DNA of 64,000 nucleotides from Bin127 sp965221625 (GTDB taxonomy: Bacteria; Chloroflexota; Dehalococcoidia; Lucifugimonadales; Lucifugimonadaceae): contig OZ244903.1 in the NCBI GenBank assembly GCA_965221625.1, forward strand, positions 1,798,001 to 1,862,000, given 5' to 3'. The notes beneath the pieces were generated by a model. It was given only the letters and a program-made list of their open reading frames with translations. It was not told the origin of the DNA and did not search any database. Positions within the stretch are counted from its first letter, which is position 1. Every line of letters begins with the position of its first letter. Below are positions 1 through 9,254 of the stretch, piece after piece. Both the position numbers and the translations under genes were made by a program.

Positions 1-1531
<1,531 letters not shown>

Positions 1532-1586
1532 CTGGCGACCCCTCGAAGCCTAGCCCGGGGTTGAGGCGCGATGGTTGGGGACGCCA

Positions 1587-2546
1587 ATGAACGTTTACGA
1601 AGATCGGCACGGCATCGCCGCGCGCTTGGCCCATTTGAAGACACTAGTTCAACGACGCGCCGAGAGTATGGTGCCCGAGGACGAATGGAACGCGCGAATC
1701 GGGATACCGCCGGACCATCGAGGTTTGGACTGGTTGTCCGAACAGTTCAGCGCGCATTACAGCAAAAATCTGCCCGTTCCCACCGTCTTCCCAACTCGGA
1801 CTGGCGGAGTTCAGACCGAATGGATCCTCGGTCCGCATTCGGTCAGCTTGAATGCTGACTTGGGTACTAAGTCGGCCGAGTGGCGCAACCTCAACTTCGA
1901 CACGGGCGAGTCGGAAGAACGTCGTCTCGATTTGAGCGACTCGGCCAGTTGGTCTTGGCTTGCCGATGAGTTGCGACGACTGGTATCCAAGGGCCCCGCG
2001 CGAACCAATTCATTTTACCGACTTGGCTTCATGACCGGACAGTTCGATGTGCCCGATGATTTTGATCGCATGTATGAAGACGAGATCGCCGAGATGTTCG
2101 GCGTCGCGGATGCACCCGATCCCGCATCACAGCCTCGCCAATTCTCAGAAATGAACACCGACTCAATCCGATCGACATTGCGCGACCAGATGGCGAAGGG
2201 GTTCGACCTCTACGAACGTCGTCCCGGGATCTATCACCTGATCGTCCCGATGCGCCATGAAGACGGTGACATGGTCGACATCTACCTAACTGCCAGTCCC
2301 GTCGGCAATGGCCATGTCCGAATCTGCGATTTCGGTCTGGCGTTGATGCGACTGTCCTTCACATTCGAGATCGATACCCCCGAGCGTCAGCAGATCTTCA
2401 AAGACACTCTGATCAACAACCGAGTTAGTAACGATGACGGCAACCTCTACGTTGACGTACCGATCGGAAGTCTTCACGAAGGCATCATGCAGTTTGCGGG
2501 ATGCATCCTGAAGGTATGCAACATGCGTATTTTGGCGACGGATTGA
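1587..2546 (+). CDS. Multi-part hypothetical protein with DUF1828-like C-terminus
   Basis: Function unknown, about 319 aa from the ATG at 1587; a TTG at 1575 is possible. Three parts can be seen. Residues about 45-125 (VFPTRTGGVQTEWILG, then LDLSDSASWSWLADELR) resemble small proteins found beside toxin-antitoxin genes. A short middle block, GFMTGQFDVPDDFDRM, resembles an antitoxin-like segment. The C-terminal 110 residues (IYHLIVPMRHEDGD, HVRICDFGLALMRL, GCILKVCNMRIL) fit the DUF1828 pattern. It may be a fusion of regulator or antitoxin modules. Family assignment is from memory of the patterns. The C-terminal end reappears in degenerate form at 3275-3427. Confidence 0.65.
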   Translation: MNVYEDRHGIAARLAHLKTLVQRRAESMVPEDEWNARIGIPPDHRGLDWLSEQFSAHYSKNLPVPTVFPTRTGGVQTEWILGPHSVSLNADLGTKSAEWRNLNFDTGESEERRLDLSDSASWSWLADELRRLVSKGPARTNSFYRLGFMTGQFDVPDDFDRMYEDEIAEMFGVADAPDPASQPRQFSEMNTDSIRSTLRDQMAKGFDLYERRPGIYHLIVPMRHEDGDMVDIYLTASPVGNGHVRICDFGLALMRLSFTFEIDTPERQQIFKDTLINNRVSNDDGNLYVDVPIGSLHEGIMQFAGCILKVCNMRILATD

Positions 2547-2698
2547 GATCGTTGAAGCGCAATTGGACGTGAGCTTGGCAAACAGGTGTGCCCGGGCTGC
2601 CTAGATGCCGTTGCATACTGTGCCCGATCGAAGAATCTGGAACGCCACTCGACGTACGGTCGGACTTCCTGTACGGATGGGGGTCCTGTTCGATGACC

Positions 2699-3046
2699 TT
2701 ATCGACCGCGATCGTGTTCGGTCAGTTCGTGCAACGTCAATCCGCGTCCTTCGCGCTTCGCCTTTAACCACTGCTGAATCGATCGCCGACTTTCGCTCGA
2801 TTTCCGTCCTGCCAACAGCCCTTCAACGCTCAGATCCTCGTCCAAGTCAGGCCAATGGATGCCTTGCCCGTCGCCAATCGACTCGCATTTGGCTCGTTCT
2901 TCAGGGCTTGCGTGCACCAGACGAGGATACCAAGACAACGGCACAGATATAACTCTTCCGTCCGAAAGCTGCACAGTCAAGGCGTCGTCGGTTACCGCGA
3001 TCCCCATCGCTTCCGGAACCGAGATTTCAGTTGTTGAAACGTTCAT
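2699..3046 (-). CDS. DUF2442 domain protein (TA-like partner)
   Basis: A 115-aa protein with the DUF2442 core: LTVQLSDGRVISVPL near the N-terminus, then HASPEERAKCESIGDG and the family-typical IHWPDLDEDLSVEGLLAGR. The C-terminus is charged and helical. DUF2442 genes are commonly found directly downstream of DUF4160 genes in pairs suspected to be toxin-antitoxin-like; the biochemical role is unknown. I chose the ATG at 3046; a GTG at 3055 would add three residues. Either start overlaps the end of the DUF4160 remnant at 3027-3224, so the pair was translationally coupled. It runs against the surrounding defence genes. Confidence 0.8.
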   Translation of the reverse strand: MNVSTTEISVPEAMGIAVTDDALTVQLSDGRVISVPLSWYPRLVHASPEERAKCESIGDGQGIHWPDLDEDLSVEGLLAGRKSSESRRSIQQWLKAKREGRGLTLHELTEHDRGR

Positions 3047-3224
3047 CCCACTCACTCAAAAGGATCGCATCGTTGTCCTCAACGATGCGTTCGATTCGGC
3101 GATCCTCTCGCTTGTTCATACGTCCGCCGTAAGCCAAGATTACCGGATCTAACCAAAACTTCGCCGTCTGTCGTTCCCTTTGAACGTGAGGTATTTCATT
3201 ACCGTCACCCGAATTGAAGAAAAC
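3027..3224 (-). pseudogene. Degraded DUF4160 gene
   Basis: Read on the minus strand, the frame ending at 3027 gives VFFNSGDGNEIPHVQRE, then AKFWLDPVILAYGGRMN, RRIERIVEDNDAILL and the end SEWDERFNN. This is the DUF4160 pattern, which normally has about 10 more N-terminal residues and a PHVHV motif. Here that motif is shortened to PHV. An in-frame amber codon at 3225-3227 lies just before the first conserved residue, and I find no in-frame ATG/GTG/TTG start ahead of the conserved part. It is therefore most likely broken, leaving the overlapping DUF2442 gene without its usual partner. A sequencing error at 3226 could create the same picture. Confidence 0.6.
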
Positions 3225-3274
3225 CTATCTGAGTCGCGTTCGAGCACAGACAATCTGCCATGAGACAATGCTAA

Positions 3275-3427
3275 CGTGCGACGCTGGACGGTCTACAACT
3301 AGACGAATTCGTCGGATTGTTTGACGGGGTTCTCGTGCGGTTCTCGGGATACATTCTAGAGTCAGGCAACATGCGTATCTTGGGCCTCGACCATGGGAGT
3401 GGTCGCTTCGCCACGACGAGCGCGTAG
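3275..3427 (+). pseudogene. Degenerate copy of the DUF1828 C-terminus
   Basis: Translation of this stretch gives LDEFVGLFDGVLVRFSGYIL followed by ESGNMRILGLD. This matches the end of the upstream DUF1828-like protein (VPIGSLHEGIMQFAGCIL followed by KVCNMRIL). No start or upstream part of the domain remains: a stop at 3272-3274 precedes it and a stop at 3425-3427 ends it. It is evidently the tail of a second, deleted paralogue. A same-frame small ORF of 50 codons (3467-3619) follows, but I cannot assign it and would not call it a gene. Confidence 0.55.
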
Positions 3428-3721
3428 ACCGAATGGCGTTCGCTAACATTGCAACTATCGGGACGAATGAAGCGAGGTTGGAAACCCGTTTTAATGGATC
3501 TCGCAGAATGTCTCGACCTCAACGATGAGACACGCGTTTCAGCCGCGAGATACGCAAACTCGACAGTCGCGATTGACGCGACAATCTGGGATCAAAACAA
3601 CACTGAAGCGTTGCCTTGAAAACCCGGATTTGGGCGGACTCTGAGTAGAACCTTCCAACGACGAAACTTAAATCGCCACGAATGAAGCAATCAGGTAACA
3701 CACCGCGATCCGAGGGTTCTG
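3428..3721. other. Gap between gene remnant and methyltransferase gene
   Basis: No convincing gene, repeat or RNA is visible here. The only open frame of any length is the 50-codon ORF at 3467-3619 (starts MKRGWKPV, ends NNTEALP), in the same frame as the preceding DUF1828 remnant. It may be further debris of that gene. The promoter of the dcm-like gene at 3722 probably lies here, but I see no clear -35/-10 pair. Confidence 0.4.
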
Positions 3722-4750
3722 ATGATTAAGGCCATCGACCTTTTCTGCGGAGCTGGCGGGTTGACGCGCGGTTTGCTGGACGTCGGAATCGACGTTGTCG
3801 CCGGAGTGGACAACGACGCTCGGGTCCGAGAAACCTATGAAACGAACAACGCGCCCAGTCGCTTTATCCACTCGGACATTCGGGATTTGGACAGCGTCAA
3901 CCTGCGCAACGAACTCGGGATCGCCGATTCCGATCCTGTCCTTTACACGGCGTGCACGCCTTGCCAGCCATTTTCTTCGATGAACACCTTGAGGAAACCA
4001 GGGGACAACCGCAAATCCTTGCTATTGGACTTTGCGGAGATCATTGATCAAGCACCGCCCGACTACATCATCGTCGAAAACGTCCCGGGCTTGAACAACG
4101 TTACCGGCAAAGGAATTTACGAACGCTTTGAGCAAACCTTGTTGCGGCACGGGTTTCACAAAGATGCGGAGTTGCTGGACGCTAAGGATTTCGGGGTGCC
4201 GCAAACTAGGAAGCGATTCATCATGGTGGCATCCAGGCATGGGCAACCTTATCTCCCATCACCGACGCATGTTCAGAACTTCGCCACCGTGGAAGATGCG
4301 ATTCGCAAGTATCCCGTGATAGACCACGGCACCGAAAATGCCGAATTCAAGAACCATGTCGCAAGGAAACTCAAACCACACCACTCGCGCATCGTCGAGG
4401 CGGTTCCGATCGACGGTGGCAGCCGATCAGACGTTCTCGACACTTCGATTCTCCTCAACTGCCACCGCAAGAATCCCGGAGCCCATAAGGACGTCTTTGG
4501 TCGCATGGCGTGGCAACAACCAGCACCTACTCTGACCTGTAGATGCACCGATGTTTACTGTGGGAGATTCGTACATCCCGAACAACACAGGGGAATTTCA
4601 CTCCGTGAAGCGGCAGCCATTCAGACCTTTGGGGATGATTACGAGTTCTTCGGAGGTTCAATCTCAGAGCAAGCGCGGCAGATTGGCAACGCCGTTCCAG
4701 TCAAACTGGCGGGGCAGTTAGGCAGCAGCGTTCTCAATGCTCATTGCTAG
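3722..4750 (+). CDS. dcm: C5-cytosine DNA methyltransferase
   Basis: 342-aa C5-cytosine methyltransferase. The ordered motifs are all present: I (IDLFCGAGGLTRG), IV with the catalytic Cys (TPCQPFS), VI (ENVPG), VIII (QTRKRFIMVAS) and X (IGNAVPVKLA). The target-recognition region between VIII and X is short. The product should protect self DNA against the nuclease encoded next, whose start lies 18 bp downstream behind an AGGAGG ribosome binding site. The pair matches the published pattern of C5 methylase genes linked to MutL/MORC-type GHKL ATPases in prokaryotic restriction systems. Motif content makes it look active. The recognition sequence cannot be told from the sequence. Confidence 0.95.
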   Translation: MIKAIDLFCGAGGLTRGLLDVGIDVVAGVDNDARVRETYETNNAPSRFIHSDIRDLDSVNLRNELGIADSDPVLYTACTPCQPFSSMNTLRKPGDNRKSLLLDFAEIIDQAPPDYIIVENVPGLNNVTGKGIYERFEQTLLRHGFHKDAELLDAKDFGVPQTRKRFIMVASRHGQPYLPSPTHVQNFATVEDAIRKYPVIDHGTENAEFKNHVARKLKPHHSRIVEAVPIDGGSRSDVLDTSILLNCHRKNPGAHKDVFGRMAWQQPAPTLTCRCTDVYCGRFVHPEQHRGISLREAAAIQTFGDDYEFFGGSISEQARQIGNAVPVKLAGQLGSSVLNAHC

Positions 4751-4768
4751 TCTCGCAGGAGGCATCCC

Positions 4769-6709
4769 ATGACCACGCAACAGAGTGCCAAAGCTCCGTA
4801 CGAGATGAAGTTCGACGCAGGCACGATCAAGCATCTCGGACTACAGATGTACTCCACTCTGCCGCCGGTCATTGGCGAGTTGGTCGCCAACGGTTGGGAC
4901 GCCAACGCTACCGCGGTGAACATTACTATCCCGCTCACACCGTTGGATCCGACCAAATCCGAGATTGTTGTCATTGACAACGGCATCGGGATGTCCGATC
5001 AGGACGTTCGCGAAAAGTACGTAATCACCGGACGCGATCGCCGAGAAGACGAAGAAACCGACGAGACTCCGCACCCTTTCAGGCGCAAGGTGATGGGACG
5101 TAAAGGGATCGGCAAGTTTTCGAGTTTTGGTATCGCCAAAGAGATTGAAGTGGAAACCGTCAAGGATGGTGAAACGAGCCGATTCGCCATGAACTACGAC
5201 CTAATGTTGGCGCAAGCCGCAGAGCGTTCGATCGAGTTTGAGGCCCTGCCCCCTACCGGTGACATTTCAGAAGGCACGAAGATCACCTTGCGCGGGTTCA
5301 CTAAGTTCAATACTAGGAGGATCCCGATCGAAGCACTACGGAGGCGTCTCGCAAGGAGGTTCTCAGTAATCGGTCCTCCGTATGGCTTTGAGGTAGCGAT
5401 TAACAAAAGTCCCATTTCGCCAGAGGAACGGGACATCCAATCTTTGTTGGACAAGGACTCCGATGGCAAACCTTACCTTTGGGAATACTCAGACGTCAAG
5501 ATAGACGATGACCACGAAGGTTGGACGGTGTCGGGATGGATAGGTGCCCTCGACAGGACCACGCCCAACATTGACGGAATCGACCGCGGGATCTCTTTGA
5601 TGGCAAGGGGGAAACTCGTCCAAGAACCTTTTGTGTTCGATGCCGTTGTTGGACAGCAGTACGCGCTTTCGTACATCGTCGGGGAGTTGCACGTAGATTT
5701 CGTAGACGATGCAGAAGACACCATCGGCACCAATCGAAATGCGCTGGTGTGGGACACCGATTCCAACGAAGCCCTAAAGATATGGGGGCAAAGGGAAGTC
5801 AATAGCGTCGCAAGGCGGTGGTCTGCGAAACGAAGCGATGACAACGTCAAGCAGTTGGAACGCAACGAACTGTACCAAGCTTTCAAACAGAAAGCTTCGG
5901 AGATTGGTCAAGGACGAGCAACGAAGATCATAGACCGGATCGTTCGGCAGACCATCGACAAGAATCCAGTTGCTGAGTTCGATGAACTCGAACCCACAAT
6001 ACAGTTAGCCTTAGATTTCCTCGAGTTCGATGCCTTTTGGGAAATCGCCTCCGACCTTGCCGATGCCAGTCTGGACAACCTCAGCGAGATCATCAATCTG
6101 TTCAGGGAGTGGCAGGTGGTGGAAGCGAAGGAGATGGCCAGAGTGACTGAAGGGCGCGTTAAGACGATCGAGAAGTTCCAAACCTTGATTGGGCAAAACG
6201 CCCTCGAAGTCCCGACGCTCCACGACTTCCTTAAGGAGTTTCCTTGGGTCATTGACCCCCACTGGACTCTGGTCGATGACGAAGTCAGATATAGCGACAT
6301 CCTTAGGGAGCGATACCCAGAACCGCCAGAACGACTCGAAAAAGACAGAAGAATAGACTTCCTATGCGTCAGAGCAGGTGGTCATCTTTCCGTTGTAGAG
6401 ATCAAGAGACCTGGCGTTACAGCCTCCATTGAGGAGTTTGCGCAGATCGAAGAGTATGTCACTTTCATGCGACGCCATGTAACACAGACTACTGACCCTG
6501 CGTACCGGATCCAGTCTGTTACGGGGTACTTGCTCTGCGGGAAGGTAGCCAATTCTGATTACGCACTGGGCAGGAGAGAAAACCTAGAACTCGCAAACAT
6601 CTACGTTAGGTTGTACGCTGACATGCTTGGAAGAGTGCGTCAACTGCACAAAGAGTTCCTTGATCGGTACAACAGGTTGAGGGATGCCAAACTCAACGCG
6701 TCGGCATAG
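4769..6709 (+). CDS. GHKL ATPase fused to PD-(D/E)XK nuclease (MORC/MutL-like restriction protein)
   Basis: 646-aa two-part protein. The N-terminal third is a GHKL ATPase: N box ELVANGWDANA (about 36-46), DNGIGM (70-75) and the glycine-rich lid GRKGIGKFSSFG (110-121). Residues about 520-640 hold a PD-(D/E)XK-like core, RRIDFLCV then LSVVEIKRPG, giving the D...E-x-K triad. It follows the cytosine methyltransferase gene with an AGGAGG site 8 nt before the ATG. Bacterial GHKL proteins of this kind were proposed by Iyer, Abhiman and Aravind to be restriction components ancestral to eukaryotic MORC. The inferred role is ATP-gated cleavage of unmodified DNA. Here ATPase and nuclease are one chain, so the module is only two genes. 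Activity is inference. Confidence 0.85.
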   Translation: MTTQQSAKAPYEMKFDAGTIKHLGLQMYSTLPPVIGELVANGWDANATAVNITIPLTPLDPTKSEIVVIDNGIGMSDQDVREKYVITGRDRREDEETDETPHPFRRKVMGRKGIGKFSSFGIAKEIEVETVKDGETSRFAMNYDLMLAQAAERSIEFEALPPTGDISEGTKITLRGFTKFNTRRIPIEALRRRLARRFSVIGPPYGFEVAINKSPISPEERDIQSLLDKDSDGKPYLWEYSDVKIDDDHEGWTVSGWIGALDRTTPNIDGIDRGISLMARGKLVQEPFVFDAVVGQQYALSYIVGELHVDFVDDAEDTIGTNRNALVWDTDSNEALKIWGQREVNSVARRWSAKRSDDNVKQLERNELYQAFKQKASEIGQGRATKIIDRIVRQTIDKNPVAEFDELEPTIQLALDFLEFDAFWEIASDLADASLDNLSEIINLFREWQVVEAKEMARVTEGRVKTIEKFQTLIGQNALEVPTLHDFLKEFPWVIDPHWTLVDDEVRYSDILRERYPEPPERLEKDRRIDFLCVRAGGHLSVVEIKRPGVTASIEEFAQIEEYVTFMRRHVTQTTDPAYRIQSVTGYLLCGKVANSDYALGRRENLELANIYVRLYADMLGRVRQLHKEFLDRYNRLRDAKLNASA

Positions 6710-6777
6710 CGGTTGTCGAGCTCGGATTTTGGAGGTGGGCAACGACTATCGATACCAGTGAGTAACGCGTGCACCCC

Positions 6778-7254
6778 ATGAACCTCGGCAACTGGTTCAA
6801 GAGCTTCAATCTTGAGAAGATCCGACTTAGCCCTACCGGCGCGGAGTTTGAGATCGCTTTCAAACCGGCGGACAGGGATGCGGCGTGGGAGCTCTATGTC
6901 GAGATGCTGACGCGGACGATGACGCAGCCATTGTCGTCGGGTGAAGGCGTTGAGGAAGCGGCGTTGGATAGCGTCTACTCCCTATTCCCGACCACTCGCA
7001 AGATCCTGAGACATCACGGTCGAAGCACGATACAGTTCACAAAGGTCGCAGTTCCCGTCCTCAACCAACTTGTGCGACCCTTCACCACGAAGTGGCATCG
7101 GATCAGCGTCAACGGAGGACTAAGCGATGAAGCGACGCGCAAGGAGTTCCGAAGCGAGTTGGCTGAGTTGCAACAAGATCTGAGAAAATACAACCGGATG
7201 CTGGCGGATATCGCCGGTGTCGAAGATTTGACGACCTTCGAAGCTGTCGAATGA
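6778..7254 (+). CDS. Hypothetical protein paired with TIR-like gene
   Basis: About 159 aa, no catalytic motif recognised. Conserved-looking features are an N-terminal WF...LEKIRL strand region, an AAWELYVEMLTR helix, TQPL, then SVYSLFPTTRKILR, PVLNQLVRPFTTKWH and a C-terminal helix (LAELQQDLRKYNRMLADIAG). I recall such proteins beside TIR-like and other defence genes but know no assigned function. I prefer the ATG at 6778 over a GTG at 6769. The stop overlaps the TIR gene's start by 4 bp (ATGA), so the two are translationally coupled and probably act together, for example as sensor or adaptor with a TIR effector. That role is inference. Confidence 0.75.
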   Translation: MNLGNWFKSFNLEKIRLSPTGAEFEIAFKPADRDAAWELYVEMLTRTMTQPLSSGEGVEEAALDSVYSLFPTTRKILRHHGRSTIQFTKVAVPVLNQLVRPFTTKWHRISVNGGLSDEATRKEFRSELAELQQDLRKYNRMLADIAGVEDLTTFEAVE

Positions 7255-7814
7255 ATATGTACCACGACCCGAGACACAAAGTTTTCGTCAGCTACCATCA
7301 CGAAGATCAGCGATACAAGGATCGTTTCATTGAGTTGATGGGATCCGACATGGTTGACGAGTCGGTCGGCTTCGGAGATATCGATGACACTAACTTGAGT
7401 ACCGAGACGATCCGACAGTACGTCAGGGACGGTTTCATCCGTGACGCCACGGTCACAATCGTTCTGATCGGCAGATGCACTTGGCAACGAAAGCACGTCG
7501 ACTGGGAAATCAGCTCAAGTATCCGCAAAACTCCGTTTAATACCAGATGTGGATTGATGGGAATCTTTCTGCCTAGCCACCCGAACTTCGGCTCGAAAAA
7601 ATACGCGCCAAAGTTGACTCCGCCTCGACTAGCCGACAACTGCGTCGGACTTGAGCCTTACGCGAGCCTACACAACTGGACGGAAAACTCTGATTGGGTA
7701 CGATCGTGGATCGACAATGCGTACGAACGCAGAGACTACGTGCTACCCAGCAACTCAAGAGACCTGTTCGGACGTAATAGGTCAGGTAGCTGCATGCGAG
7801 GTTGGTCAGACTGA
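7251..7814 (+). CDS. TIR-like (DUF1863/MTH538-type) protein
   Basis: 187 aa. The N-terminus KVFVSYHHEDQRYKDRF is the first strand and loop of a TIR-like (MTH538, ThsB-type) domain. The acidic FGDIDDTN, strand VTIVLIG, and HVDWEISSSI with the conserved Trp-Glu follow. The C-terminal DNCVGLEP, WIDNAYERR and SNSRDLFGRNRSG also fit family members and show the gene is full length. TIR domains in bacterial defence hydrolyse NAD or make nucleotide signals; which applies here cannot be told. It overlaps the preceding gene by 4 bp and ends 1 bp before the proposed GTG start of hsdS. Confidence 0.85.
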   Translation: MNMYHDPRHKVFVSYHHEDQRYKDRFIELMGSDMVDESVGFGDIDDTNLSTETIRQYVRDGFIRDATVTIVLIGRCTWQRKHVDWEISSSIRKTPFNTRCGLMGIFLPSHPNFGSKKYAPKLTPPRLADNCVGLEPYASLHNWTENSDWVRSWIDNAYERRDYVLPSNSRDLFGRNRSGSCMRGWSD

Positions 7815-7815
7815 G

Positions 7816-9156
7816 GTGGTTGTCGGCAGTACTCCCCAACCTTACCCCTCCTACAAACTTTCCGGCGTCGAATGGCTCGGCGATGTTCCGGGGCATTGGG
7901 ATTTGCGGAGGTTGGGTGCCGATATTCGCCACGTTGTAGATCTGGCCGACGCGCGACAGGACGGTGACCTCTACTTGGCGTTGGAGCACGTCGAAAGTTG
8001 GACTGGGAATTACGGAAGTGCTGACGATGACGAGCATTTCGAGAGCTCCGTGAAACGATTTCAACCGGGGGACATCCTGTTTGGCAAGTTGAGACCGTAC
8101 CTCGCTAAAGTTGCTTCACCCAATAAGGCCGGAGTGTGTGTCAGTGAGTTCATGGTTCTGCGTCCAGACGAAGCAATCTGCACCGGGTTTATGGCACGGC
8201 TTCTAAGGTCAAAACCTGTGATCGATGCCATCGACTCTTCAACCTTTGGGGCAAAGATGCCCCGCGCCGAATGGGCTTTCGTGAAGGCGATGCCCATCCC
8301 CCTCCCTCCCCTCTCCGAGCAACGGGCGATTGTGCGGTACTTGGACTTTGTGGACGAGCGAATCCGACGGTTTGTAGATGCGAAGCGTCGGCTCGTTACG
8401 CTGCTGGAAGAAGAGCGTCAGGCGGTCATCAACCACGCCGTCACCCGCGGTCTCGACCCGGATGTGCCCCTCCGTCCCTCCGGCGTCGAATGGCTCGGCG
8501 ACATCCCAGAGCACTGGGAGGTGAGACGGTTGAAGACTGTCGGTCAAGGCATTAACGGCCTAGCGTACCGCGCTCCTGATGTTGTCGATGCTGGTTCAGG
8601 GACGCTGGTCTTGCGGGCGTCCAACGTAAACGGTAGTAAAATCGTGTTTGGCGATGATGTCTACGTTGACTGCGCAGTCCCTGAAAAACTCTTGACGAGA
8701 AGTGGAGACATTCTCATCTGCTCAAATAGTGGCAGTAGGTCTCTTGTAGGCAAGAATGCGACGATCAATCCCGAGTCGTCTGGCCTCACATTCGGGGTGT
8801 TCATGACTGTTTTCCGTAGCCGACATAACCATTACCTGCGCCATGTCTTCAACTCCAAGTTGTTCGAGTTTCATGCCGGGTCCTTCATGAGTTCGACCAT
8901 CAACCAGCTAACTTTGTCCGTCTTGGGTTCGATGCAAATCCCGCTCCCACCTTTCGTCGAACAGCAAGCAATCGTAAAGCGTATCGACGCCGAGACTTCG
9001 CGCATTGATGCCGATATCGCTCGCGCTCGAAGGCAAATCGAGCTGGTTGAGGAGTACCGAACTCGTTTGATTGCAGACGTCGTTACAGGGCAGTTGGATG
9101 TGCTGGAGGTGGCAGCATTGATGCCAGAACCTGAAGCCATCGCATCGGCGGCGTGA
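7816..9156 (+). CDS. hsdS: Type I restriction specificity subunit S
   Basis: About 446 aa with two target-recognition domains, each opening with the same signature (SGVEWLGDVPGHWDLRRL and SGVEWLGDIPEHWEVRRL) and closing with IPLPPLSEQRAIVRYLD or IPLPPFVEQQAIVKRID before a conserved helix. The subunit dictates the bipartite DNA site of the HsdM2S and HsdR complexes. The longest open frame starts at 7651 but would overlap the TIR gene by 164 bp. Homologues begin near PSYKLSGVEW, so I chose the GTG at 7816, just after the TIR stop; the start remains uncertain. It is displaced from hsdM and followed by a non-RM gene. Confidence 0.9.
   Translation: MVVGSTPQPYPSYKLSGVEWLGDVPGHWDLRRLGADIRHVVDLADARQDGDLYLALEHVESWTGNYGSADDDEHFESSVKRFQPGDILFGKLRPYLAKVASPNKAGVCVSEFMVLRPDEAICTGFMARLLRSKPVIDAIDSSTFGAKMPRAEWAFVKAMPIPLPPLSEQRAIVRYLDFVDERIRRFVDAKRRLVTLLEEERQAVINHAVTRGLDPDVPLRPSGVEWLGDIPEHWEVRRLKTVGQGINGLAYRAPDVVDAGSGTLVLRASNVNGSKIVFGDDVYVDCAVPEKLLTRSGDILICSNSGSRSLVGKNATINPESSGLTFGVFMTVFRSRHNHYLRHVFNSKLFEFHAGSFMSSTINQLTLSVLGSMQIPLPPFVEQQAIVKRIDAETSRIDADIARARRQIELVEEYRTRLIADVVTGQLDVLEVAALMPEPEAIASAA
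7861..7883 (+). repeat. 23-bp direct repeat in hsdS, copy 1
   Basis: Perfect 23-bp match to 8479-8501. The two copies encode the SGVEWLG signature opening the first and second target-recognition domains. Exact repeats at these positions are substrates for recombination that exchanges half-subunits and so changes specificity. Confidence 0.85.
8479..8501 (+). repeat. 23-bp direct repeat in hsdS, copy 2
   Basis: Second copy of the repeat at 7861-7883. Identity breaks immediately on both sides, although the protein signature continues with synonymous and conservative changes. Confidence 0.85.
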
Positions 9157-9254
9157 GCCGTGTGTTTTTGCCACCAACCCGGGAAGCCCAGAATGCGGAC
9201 GCCCCGATCATAGGATCAATCTCAGTTGCCCAAGATTACCCATAGGGAGCGAAA

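Noticed and set aside
7651..7815. Longer N-terminus for HsdS starting at ATG 7651.
   Set aside because: It overlaps the conserved end of the TIR gene in another frame, and the extra 55 residues do not resemble any HsdS N-terminus.
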